From Rotaria socialis (taxonomy: Eukaryota > Rotifera > Eurotatoria > Philodinida > Philodinidae), in the NCBI GenBank assembly GCA_905331475.1, contig CAJNYU010001145.1, forward strand, positions 20,709-84,708: DNA of 64,000 nucleotides, read 5' to 3'. The notes beneath the pieces are model-generated. The model searched no databases. It was not told the DNA's origin and saw nothing but the letters and a program-made list of their open reading frames with translations. The translations under genes were made by a program, and so were the position numbers. Below are positions 1-10,852 of this stretch, one piece after another. Numbering within the stretch: position 1 is the stretch's first letter; every line of letters starts with the position of its first letter.

Positions 1-458
1 ATTCGAAAAAAAGTATTTGTCATAGTATTTCTTCGACACGTCTTACACTGAATAGATGTCATGACGTTATTCTCGTATTAGAAAGTGAAGATTATGCAAC
101 GCCTTTTACCAGGTTTGAAGCTATTCTTATCGTGACCCTTCATTTAAACAATAGGCGTGTGAGGCTCTACTAGCCTAACAAAATCTATTATAATCAGTAT
201 CTTTTTCTTGTTTAGATAGTTATCTATTATTCTCAGCAGAAATGTTGTTTGAGATATCTTTTCTATGTAAATTTATAGTTAAGATTTCTATTCATTTTGA
301 AGTAAAATTGTGTTGCATATAACCCTGGTGTTCTTCATTCTTTTTCTTTCTTTCTACTTATTATAACAGCCACAGAAGGTAAAACTTGTTTAGTTGTTTC
401 TATTTTCAATAAGAACCACTCGTTTTTCTTTGCAATATTCAAGTTGTGGTTTTTAACG

Positions 459-3400
459 ATGCACATCTCAACATATTTCGCCTGTATTCTTCTTGGAATT
501 ACTCTATGCTATGGAGTTCCAGTTAAGAAATCGAATGGTTGTGGTTACGATGTGAGAGATTTTTATATTTGATAAGTGTGAATAAGTTATCCGAGCATCT
601 TTTCATTACAGGCATGTAACTTAGGTGATCCAATGAAACTCAATGTTCATATGGTTCCACATACACATGATGATGTTGGATGGTTAAAAACAGTTGATCA
701 ATATTTTTATGGAGGTACTTTCAACGCTCTTTTAGAATTTCATTGAGAAGAATCCAAAGAAGCGTAAAGTTTTTTTTCCATAGATACCTATCATAAGACA
801 AAGCAAAAGATGTCTTTTGACTTTCATTTATTGAAACCATTTTCCATCTATTTCAGCTCGTAATTATATACAACATGCGGGCGTACAATACATACTTGAT
901 TCAGCTATCCGTGCTCTCGATCAAAATCCTGATCGACGCTTCATCTATGTTGAAATCGGCTTTTTCTGGCGTTGGTGGAGTCAACAAACTGATGACATGC
1001 GTAATAAAGTGAAACAGTTTGTCAATGATGGTAATTTCTATTCATTGACTTTTTCTTAATAATCTTTGTCATTTCTAAACAAAAAAGGTCGTCTCGAATT
1101 TATTTCCGGTGGTTGGTGCATGAACGATGAAGCATCAACACATTACAATTCCATCATCGATCAACATAGTTTAGGAGCTGAATTTTTACGTGACAATTTC
1201 GGTGATTGCGGTCGACCTAAAATCGGTTGGCAAATCGATCCATTCGGTCATTCACGTGAACAAGCTTCACTTCTTGCACAAGTAAATTAGCTCCNTTCTA
1301 AACAAAAAAGGTCGTCTCGAATTTATTTCCGGTGGTTGGTGCATGAACGATGAAGCATCAACACATTACAATTCCATCATCGATCAACATAGTTTAGGAG
1401 CTGAATTTTTACGTGACAATTTCGGTGATTGCGGTCGACCTAAAATCGGTTGGCAAATCGATCCATTCGGTCATTCACGTGAACAAGCTTCACTTCTTGC
1501 ACAAGTAAATTAGCTCCTTTTATAGTCATTTGAGCATGTTCAAAATAAACAAACGAATGTTTATTTTAGATGGGTTTCGATGGTTTATTTTTTGGTCGTT
1601 CTGATTATGAAGATTACGCAACGCGTAATAGAACAAGAACCATGGAAATGGTTTGGAAAGCAAGTGCTAATTTGAGTGAGTTGTAAACAATGTTGACTGT
1701 TGGTTTAGTCTTTCTGTGATTGTGGGATAAAATAAACATTGATGTCAATTTAAGATAAAGATGGTTGGTTGTTTACCGGTGTTTTACCCAACGGATATGG
1801 TCCACCCGATTCTTTCTGTTATGATGCTTTTTGTGATGATGCACCAATTATGGTTAGTTGAAATGCGTTTAAAACTTTGTTTTTTTTCTGACATGCATAT
1901 GATTTAATCTGTTTATTTATACGCTACTCGGCTTCTATTTTCTAGATCTTTATCTGCAGAGAGAGAGAGATCCTATTTTAATTTTTTTTTGTGAAAGAAT
2001 CTGAAATTTTATACTTGCATGTTCACTTTAGGATGATCCACGATTACATGATTACAATGTTCCAGAACGTGTTCGAACATTCATTCGAGCAGCACAAAAT
2101 GAGGTCAGCGCAAAACGATAATTCTATGCTTATGTGCTATTCAACTACAAGATCAATAAGGCACTTATTTAAGTAGCAAAGAAAAAACTTTAGAAAAATC
2201 GATTCATCTCTAAAGTCTAGAGGAATGATATTGAGATTAAATTTCGATTTTCAAATGATTTATTCAAATTTCTTTATTTGAAAACTTTCTTGTTTTACTA
2301 GGCTGTTGGTTTTGCTACAAATCATATTATTATGACTATGGGTAGTGATTTTCAATATGAAAATGCAAATGAATGGTTCAAGAATATGGATAAACTAATA
2401 AAATATGTAAATGCTGAAGTATGTTCGTCTACCTTTATTGTTTTTCTCATTAAAATAATGCATTTAATAAAATTCATTTATAGCAAGTGAATGGTAGCAA
2501 CGTGAACGTTTTCTATTCGACACCATCGTGTTATTTATATGCGTTGAACAAGGCCGGTCACAATTGGACATCGAAATCTGATGATTTTTTTCCATATGCT
2601 CATCATCCTCATGGATTTTGGACTGGCTACTTTACATCACGTGCAGCTTTCAAAGGTTATGAACGCCATTCAAACAATATTTTACAAGTTACAAGACAAC
2701 TCAATGCATTTGCTAATTTGAATTTACGAAATAGCATTTTTTATTTGAGTGAGAATATTTGGCTTTTAAATTTTAACTTGAAAGATTTTTTCGATTATGA
2801 ATCATAGGTGAAGCAATGGGCGTTGCTCAACATCATGATGCTGTTAGTGGAACAGAGAAACAAGAAGTTGCTTTTGATTATGCTCAACGATTGTCCGATG
2901 GTATTAATGTAGCTTCAGTAAGTATTCGAATGAAGATTTATAATGATTTTAGAAAAATGAATGACTACCGAATATTTATTCATTGGTATTTGTTTTAGGG
3001 AATTATAAATCAAGCTTATTCAAAACTATTACCTCTTAACAGTCAATCACCACCAACGTCACCTCAATTTCTCTGTCAACTGACAAATATCAGTGAATGT
3101 GTACCTATTCAAGATCAACAACGTGTAAGCGTTCGTTCATGTGTCTTGTTTTATCCCTTTTCTTTCTCTTATCGCATAGTTCACGGTAACAATCTGGAAT
3201 CCAACTGTACATTCAGTTCTTCATCATTTCCGTGTGCCCGTTACAAGAGCTTATACAGTTCGTGATTCAACAGGACAACCGATTTTGGCTGAGGTGAGAG
3301 AGACAAGCAAAATAATTACATTAACCATTGTGATTTTTAATTGTTTTCAGCTATTTCCTGTTTCCAATTCCACAAAGAAAATACCTGGCCGTGTTGGTAC

Positions 3401-5128
3401 TGCTACAAGTCAATTAATATTTAGAGCTAATTTACCAGCGCTTGGGTTCAGCACATATTTCTTTGAAGCCAGAAGTAATTTTTGTTTAATATTCAATATC
3501 ACAAAAATAATTTGTTCGATTCTAGCATTAGTAAAACGTGAAAAACCAAAAGTAAAAATTACTCCCAATGATGAATGTATTCTTCAAAATCAGGTTGGAA
3601 AACAAAAAAACAACAAGCATGGTACACTTTTCTATGATCTCTTTTCATTGTAGAATATTCGAGTTGAAATCGATGCTCAAGGCAATCTTCAACATATCAT
3701 TAATTTGAAACAAAGTATTGCTGTAGCATTTTCAAATCAAGGTTTCTATTGGTATCAAAGTGAGTTAAATCTGTCATTGATTGATTAATTCTATTCGTTT
3801 TCTTCTTCTTATCATGCAGGTTTTCCGGGTAACAATTCTCAATCACAATTTCAAGCATCTGGCGCTTATATCTTTCGACCACTATCACCAACTGCACAAC
3901 CAGTTAGTCAAGCGCGTTCCATGTAAGCGTTTTTGTTTTATTGTAAAGGAATTTTCTCTATTGACTTGTTACGTATTCTCATTTATATAGTACATGTATC
4001 AAAGGAGATAATGTTCAAACAGCAGTTATTGTTTTCAATGATTGGACAAGTCAAGAGATCAGTTTATACGATGAAGGAGAATTTGTCGAAGTTGAATGGA
4101 CAGTTGGGCCTATTCCAATCGATGATAATATGGGTAAAGAGATCATTATTCGCTACGATACGGATATCAATAGTCAATCGAAATACTATACGGATGCAAA
4201 TGGACGTGAAGTTCTTGAACGAACAAGAGACTATCGACCAACATGGAACTATACAGTTGTAGAAACTGTCAGTGGAAACTATTATCCAATCAATAGTCGA
4301 ATATGGATCAAAGACCAAAATCGACAATTGACTGTTCTTACTGGTAAAAGAATAAAACTACTTTTATTTCGTTTTTTATCAAAGAAACGAAAACTTTTAA
4401 TCTTGTTATTTTTGTAGATCGATCAGAAGGTGGTGGTAGTATTAGTGACGGTTCTATGGAAATAATGGTGCATCGTCGTACTCTTAATGATGATTCTTTG
4501 GGTGTTGGTGAACCTTTGAATGAAACTGCGTATGGTCAAGGTCTTGTTGTTCGTGGTCGACATATTCTTAGTCTCCAAACACCTGAAACAAGTGCTGTCC
4601 ATCATCGCGTTGCTGCTCAACATTTATACATGCATCCATTAACTAGTTTTTCATTAATTCCACAAGATTATTACAATTATTCAGCTGCCTATCGTCAAAC
4701 ATGGTCGGCATTAACAGATACACTTCCATTAAATGTTCATTTATTAACATTAGATCAATTAGGACCAAAAGATTTTCTTGTTCGCGTTGAACATTACTTT
4801 GAATTATATGAAGATGATACGTATTCAAAACCAGTTACATTCGATTTGCAATCAATATTTAAAGCTATAGGAACAATTAGTAATACAGTTGAATTAACGC
4901 TTGGTGCTAATTTAGAATTAGCTGATTTGAAAAGACTTGATTGGGTAACTAACGGTGAAAGTTCGTCGACAAAGAAGACTTCAAGTAAATTATTTTCCAA
5001 TAAAGAAAATTTTCTCTTATTTTAATCAATATTCTTTTCGTTTTTTTTAAGAAGAACGATCATTAGACGATACAAATATTACATTGAATCCAATGCAAAT
5101 TCGAACATTTAGTGTAGCACTAGCATAA
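459..5128 (+). CDS. MAN2B1: Lysosomal alpha-mannosidase (GH38), tandem copy 1
   Basis: Exoglycosidase that removes alpha-linked mannose from N-glycans in the lysosome. I read 19 exons: 459-551, 612-714, 857-1030, 1088-1281 (or its duplicate 1311-1504), 1570-1675, 1755-1852, 2032-2103, 2302-2418, 2484-2748, 2808-2917, 2999-3124, 3180-3293, 3351-3474, 3526-3593, 3654-3759, 3820-3922, 3991-4343, 4418-4984, 5052-5128. All junctions are GT-AG and phases agree, giving 989 aa, close to the family length near 1010. A signal peptide covers about residues 1-19. The zinc-site motif HTHDDVGW places ligands at H50 and D52; [10 protein letters not shown] contains the nucleophile D174; [11 protein letters not shown] supplies H417. 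The C-terminal DRSEGG and MVHRR motifs are also present. A single N at 1295 separates two identical copies of exon 4; using both would shift the frame. The start is the first in-frame ATG before the signal peptide. Confidence 0.93.
1073..1517 (+). repeat. Perfect 222-bp tandem repeat around one N (probable assembly error)
   Basis: Positions 1073-1294 and 1296-1517 are identical base for base and are separated only by the N at 1295. Each unit holds the end of intron 3, all of mannosidase exon 4 and the start of intron 4. The tandem mannosidase copy has this segment once (from about 11676). The spacer between the two exon copies would be an impossible 29-bp intron. Overlapping contig ends that were joined without merging explain this best. 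Confidence 0.85.
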
Positions 5129-5146
5129 ATGATCAGTTGAAGAGCA

Positions 5147-5152
5147 AATAAA
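5147..5152 (+). promoter_or_regulatory. Poly(A) signal AATAAA of mannosidase copy 1
   Basis: A canonical AATAAA lies 18 bp after the TAA stop at 5126-5128, on the same strand, followed by AT-rich sequence. Confidence 0.6.
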
Positions 5153-7189
5153 ACATGAACAGTGATTTAATATTCATTTTGTTTCGATAGCGTACATATA
5201 TATTTTTATTTATGCGTCTTTTTTTAAATAACTTAAATCAATTAGTATGAAAGAAAAATAAATAATAATTGAAAAGATTCATTTTCTCTTTTACGTAGGT
5301 GTAAATGTACATCACATACAACGTAAATATTTCTAATAAATATAAGAAGGAAAAAAACAACCAACTATTTAGAATTTTATTTCACCTGCAATGAAGATGA
5401 ACTCGTATTATGTGTGAGATCTTAGAAAGATGTTTAGATTGTGAAGAGCATTGAGAAATATATTTTCCTCTGAACGGAAGCAATGGAATTCATATTTTTG
5501 ATAGGTTTTGCTATTTTAAAAGTGTGACGTAACGAAGTATTTATTACAACTTAGTTTATTTTTTTTTCAAAAACCTCACTTTTTACGTTCGCCCTTGATG
5601 AATAGGGGTGGCACGTTAACTTTAACATTAAGGCAAAGTTAACGTGCCCCCCTATTGATGAACAGAATAAATCATTAAAAATTAGATTATTTCCTGAACA
5701 ATGATCTATCAACCGTTAAGCAGTTTTTCTTAGCAATGAATCGGAATTTTACAAACTTATGAGCCATTTAAATTTCATTTGTAACAATAGATTTTAACAT
5801 ATTGATAACGCGGAGATGAAACTGAATACTCGATATACTTTTAGAAATAATGCATGTTAAGGATCTCTTTTTGTAGGTTTTACTCCAGATTAACAGTGTA
5901 GATGTCCATAAATCTGAATAAAAACGCAATTATATGACAATAGAGCTTATTTAATGAATTTTATGCATGATTTCATCAATAATAGATTGTCGTGTATTAT
6001 TGTCAATTTTAAATTATTCAATTACGTAGAATAGATCCTATTATGATGATAATTGCACTATTAATTTGACGGTAACTGAGTAAAAAACCGTTCTGAGGTT
6101 ATTGTTAACCAATGCAAAATAATGTTACTATGTGAAATGTTTTAGACATTTTTTTATAGCTTTTCTCATGGCAAAAGAGTTCTTCTTCTTCTTCAGTATG
6201 TTTCTGTTCAAGTATATTACACATATCCGGGAGTGGCCATGAAATTATTTGCAAAGATTTTCTGCACAATATGGAAATATGAGAGAGCAATATTTACCGG
6301 TAAAACGGAGTCTGAATCTCATCTTGTTTTTTCCCGTGTGAAACATCTGTAAAAGTTGTCATTCAGTCCATATATCGATTAAACGTTATAAATATTTTCC
6401 AAGCTTCTTCCGTTACGGAATAACACATTTTTAACGATATACTCAACATATTTGAAGTAGATAACACTTTACTTCTTATGTGTACATTACTATCTTCTAT
6501 TATAGTCTTTGAGTAAAACTAGGATCGACTTTAGTGAAACGATAATTAATTCTTTTATCTCAGTTAGCTTATTCAAAAAAAAACTGGAAATTGACAGTAA
6601 TTACACATGTAATTATACAAAATTAGTAAACATTCATATTACTCTAAGAAGTACCTCTATAAATATGCAGTTTCCTGGACTTCAGCATGATCTACTTCCT
6701 TGCACATATTGCCTTCATCTACTAGTAGTAATCGTTTTCATCTTTAGTTAAAAGAAGAGTTATTCTTTGATAATTATTTATAATGCAGTCTGCACAAAAT
6801 GTCAGGATTTTTCGATGACGACAAGCCAGGTTGTTCTATTAATAATTATTCATTCTCTTCGACACAAGCTGTACGATGATCGGATGCAGATGGTGTGTCG
6901 AAGAAATTTGAGCTGAGCTTTTCACTGATGCTCTAAGATTTCATTATTTTATTTTTTTAGGATGTAGAAATGAAAATAATTATTTTATAAGATCACGCTA
7001 GACAAGAAAGTTGATGAGGTAAGAATAGAAGAAAACTTTTTTTGTGGAACAATATCACGTGAATGTCATGGATAAAAGTAGCATTTCTATTTTAGAAACT
7101 CTAAGTAATAAACTGAAGAGCAATCTTATTAATTTGTCTAGTAGAAAAAGAAAAATTACGTCTACTCACGTAATAAAATAGACATTGAT
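5153..7189. other. Intergenic stretch, no gene recognised
   Basis: AT-rich DNA between mannosidase copy 1 and the GPCR. Only short open frames without family motifs or convincing exon signals occur. The one structured element is the hairpin at 5601-5656. Confidence 0.5.
5601..5656. repeat. Short near-perfect hairpin (GTTAACGTGCC arms)
   Basis: The arm 5601-5623 pairs with 5635-5656 with one mismatch or gap around an 11-base loop. The arms contain GGCACGTTAACTTT and its complement. The flanks on both sides carry GATGAA, a possible short direct repeat. This fits a tiny fold-back transposon remnant; no gene end lies close enough for a terminator role. Confidence 0.55.
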
Positions 7190-8265
7190 ATGTCAGCATA
7201 CAACATTTCAACAATGGCTCAACTTTCACAGGCAATAACTATTTACTTGGGCTCAACAATATGTATTGTAGGAATTATAGGAGGATTTCTGAACATCCTC
7301 GTATTTCTTACTCTTCGAACATTCAATGAAAAATCTTGCGGATTTTATTTGATTGTTATGTCATTTGTTAATATTGGTAATTTAACGACAGGCCTACTTT
7401 CTCGCATTCTTATCAGTGGATTTCATCTTGATTGGACGTTGATTTCGCCTTTTTACTGCAAATTCAGATGGTATGGTCTTCAATTCGGTGTGCTGACTTC
7501 TTTTACATGTACATGTTTGACAGCAATTGATCAATATTTGTCCACGAATAGACGAATTGAATGGCGTCGATGGAGTAGTATCAAACTGGCCCATCGTGTA
7601 ATGGCTGCATTCATTATTGTTTGGCTTCTTCACGGCATTCCATATTTAATATATTTTGATTTAGTTCAATCACCAATTACAGACAAACTAGTTTGTGCCA
7701 GTGTTAATAAAATCTTACAATATTATCATACTTATGGCTATCTTATTCTTTTTGCAGGAATCATACCTCTTGTTATTACGGGTATTTTCGGTCTTTTAGC
7801 TCGCAGAAATGTTCGACATACGGTAAATGGGACGATATCTCTTGTTCAACGTTATTTAGATCAACAATTAACTAAGATGGTTCTTAGTCAACTATTCTAC
7901 AATTTTATTTTTACTTTTCCATATACAATGTTGACAACGATTATGTCTTTTATTCCTGCTGTAAATGACTCACTAATAAGCACAAGATTAGATTTTGCAA
8001 ATGTTATGACCATACTTGTATATTATATGAGTTTTGCGGTAATTTTATAATTCATTTTTATGCTTTACTAAGTAACAGTAATGGTGTTCTTATTTCGTTT
8101 TAGTCCCCTTTCTGTATCTATACTTGTACATCAGAACGATTTCGCCAACAATTGACCTATGTACTATTAGATGTTCATCTCAAACGATGGCGGCGAAGCC
8201 CGAGCATCATCATCAATGCAATGGCATCAAGTCAAGTAGAAAAGGGTGAGACTTCAGCAGTCTGA
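7190..8265 (+). CDS. Rhodopsin-family G-protein-coupled receptor, orphan
   Basis: Two exons, 7190-8038 and 8104-8265, joined by a 65-bp GT-AG intron in phase 0, encode 336 aa. Seven hydrophobic helices can be traced. Helix 1 contains GGFLNILVF (the conserved Asn). A cysteine before helix 3 (FYCKFRW) can pair with one in loop 2 (LVCAS). The helix 3 end reads AIDQY in place of the usual DRY. Helix 7 runs into SFASPFCIYT, split by the intron, followed by a basic tail with an R/K-rich SERFRQQL segment. It should sit in the plasma membrane and couple to G proteins. The ligand cannot be told from sequence; the layout resembles the many expanded peptide-receptor-like GPCRs of rotifers. Later Met codons are possible starts, but 7190 gives a normal N-terminus with an N-glycosylation site (NIS). 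Confidence 0.85.
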
Positions 8266-8381
8266 AGTACGAGTGAATTATCGTATTTCATTATGGTACT
8301 GAAATATTTCTTTTCTCTCTCTCTCATACATCAGCTCTTCATGGGAATCTTCGTAAAAATGCCCCAATTTTTGTTTCATGT

Positions 8382-8387
8382 AATAAA
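8382..8387 (+). promoter_or_regulatory. Poly(A) signal AATAAA after the GPCR
   Basis: AATAAA lies about 117 bp downstream of the TGA stop at 8263-8265 on the coding strand. Confidence 0.45.
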
Positions 8388-8998
8388 TCATGTTGTGTTG
8401 TACGCAAAGTAGTGATTTTAAAATAATCAGTAGCTATTGCTTGTACTGAAAAGAAAATCTTTTAGCTATTGTGAACAACGATGCATGAATAAATTAATTA
8501 TATATTGTTTCTGTATGAAATATAGTTACATTTTAATTTTATCATATTCTATTTGGAAAAAAGAAATCTTCTTACGCAGCCCATTAGCAAGTAAAATGCT
8601 GTTCAACAGTCTGAAATGCTTGTTATTCGGATATAACAAGCTGCAGAAAGATTCGAATGGATATTAGGAGACTATGACAGAATTGATGGCACTAGATAGT
8701 AATTAGAGAATGAGTTACTCAACTTCTAATAGTATAATGTACCTTTGGTGGAGTGCACAAGTAGCATTTTATTTATACTATAGCTTGTCGAAATGCGTGC
8801 ATGGATTGTACTGAATATGCTGCTTTTGTATTAGGTTATAACAACCTGCTCAGCCAAATTTTTTGCTTTTAGATTTTTGTATATATCCTCCTATCGATAG
8901 ATATCATTTATTTTAGACGATAGCGAGAATAAACGGTATTATCTAGACAAAATCAAGTAGTTATTGAGTTAAAATGGCGAAAAAAGAGGCTTGCTGTT

Positions 8999-9557
8999 TA
9001 CTATTATCCGTTCCTGAAGTCAAGGCAGTCGGTTGTTTTTGAATAACGTTTGATAGGAACAAGATAGAGACCTGCGGTTTTCACTGTCTGATAGCCAAGA
9101 CCCAGACGCATATGTTCATAAGCAAAATAGTTTCTAAGGAAAAATCTGAAGACCGGTTTTTCAGAGGATCACTGGAAAACCACTCTGGATTTCTGGTAAG
9201 TGTTATAGAAGTGTATAGATTTTCTTACACATTCGGAATCAGCATTAAAAACTGAGCCGACCAATACGTATTTCGAATCTTTCACGAACTTTTGTTTTCG
9301 TCGAGAGATATTCACCCCTGTGGTCTCGCTCAGGAGTCGGTCAAAAAGTAAATTCCATCAAAATTCCATTTGGACAGTAGGAAGCAGGTTCCAAGTTTGT
9401 AGAATGCTGTTAGAAACCAAATTGGTAAATGAATAATCAACAAAAACAGCATTTTGATGGAATTTACTTTTTGACCGACTCCTGAGCGAGACCACAGGGG
9501 TGAATATCTCTCGACAAAAACAACCGACTGCCTTGACTTCTGGAACGGATAATAGTA
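8999..9557. repeat. Large interrupted inverted repeat (fold-back element)
   Basis: Two nested arm pairs are visible. The inner arms, about 9293-9364 and 9451-9522, are almost perfectly complementary over some 70 bp, for example GGTCTCGCTCAGGAGTCGG against its complement, around an 86-bp loop. Directly outside the right inner arm, 9514-9557 is complementary to 8999-9042, which lies about 250 bp away from the left inner arm. The left side therefore appears to carry an extra 250 bp (9043-9292). Within that insert, 9065-9084 (TAGAGACCTGCGGTTTTCAC) resembles the terminal repeat of the element at 16498. No transposase frame is present, so it would be non-autonomous. Confidence 0.7.
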
Positions 9558-10852
9558 TACTTTTAAAACTACTTCATCATTTAAAAGGATGGAAATAATC
9601 GTAGTATCATCGAATGTTGAACTACAGTTTGACATCAATGTATTTCCTATTATTTTGACAATAGCCGTAAAAGTATGCGTCAAACAAAAAACCTACCAGT
9701 GGATGATTGTAATGTTTTCACGGTAGATCTGTATAACAGCGAACTTCAAACCAAGAGTCTTACTATCGTAAAGTGTGTTGCCTTAGTCAAGAACACAATT
9801 AAAAATATTTTGCTCTGAACGAGAAAATTTCTTGATGAGTGAACTTTTGTGAAATGTACTGATGAAAAAGGTCGTTTTGGATGAGCTAGTCAACACGACT
9901 TTCTATCTTTCTAGTGTAATCACGGTGCAACCAAAAATTTTCAGTAAAACTAAAAATGTTACACATCTTACTGTAACATAAGTTTCAGCCCATTGCGATG
10001 CTAAAATAATCAGCTATGACAAGCCAATAAATTTTCTGTAGTGGTGGTTGAAGATAAGATGATTGCGCAACACTTCTTGACTTGTTGTGATTGAAAATAG
10101 AACTATTCTACACGATAATTTGGAAGACATTCAACCCACTCTATGATTCAAAAAAAAAGAAAGTTTGTTGGATTGTTAAAAATAAATGAAATATACAAAT
10201 GTTTGTATGATTACGTGTTCCCATACTGTTGAATTTTGATACATGAAGGTATCGAGGACAAGTTTTGTATTATCTTACTAATCATTATTCAAAATCAATA
10301 TAAGATTTCGTATATTGCAAAACCGGATTGTGACTACTTTTAAAATTAATTCAATTTTTTATTAGTATTATAGAGCATCAATGAAGGCAAATCGAATAGT
10401 TCGTGTTTTTTCTGAACAAGACATTCAGTGGAAACTTCATGTTTTCATTCATAACGGTCTTTAACAAAAAAGTCAAAGCGATCGTTTTTTTCCTGCTATA
10501 TTTTATTGTGAAATAGAAAATAGCACTGTTAGATCAATCTTCTAGTGACAGTCGACTATCTATTTTTATCTCTTTTTGTCTTTCTATTTATTTTTCTTAT
10601 CTTCTATTATAAAATAAAACCCTCTGACATGTAAAGTAAACTTTGAATGATAATATCTGTTGCACACAAATTCATAGGTAACATCAGCTTATAGATTCTT
10701 TTTCGTTTTGCAATAACCTACAGTACACGCGCCAGTGTTCTCTATTCTTTTGCCCTGTTACAGCCGCATACCGCCAACCGAAGGAAAAATTGTGTCTTTT
10801 TAACACAAAGAATTCGCTCGCGTTTTTTGAACTTGAGGTTTTCTTTTAAACA
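9558..10852. other. Intergenic stretch before mannosidase copy 2
   Basis: No exon-like sequence was recognised. A pyrimidine-rich acceptor ends at 10763 (TTACAG), exactly 89 bases before the ATG of mannosidase copy 2. The same distance is seen in copy 1 (AG at 368-369, ATG at 459), which suggests a conserved 5' UTR boundary or leader trans-splice site. Confidence 0.5.

Noticed and set aside
4064-4327. Long antisense frames opposite mannosidase exon 17 (also 14628-14972)
   Set aside because: They are antisense shadows of a conserved coding exon, appearing in both copies only because the exons are nearly identical.
9330-9683. 117-codon open frame on the minus strand
   Set aside because: It runs across both arms and the loop of the inverted repeat at 8999-9557, so part of it is mirrored non-coding sequence. 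No domain is visible.
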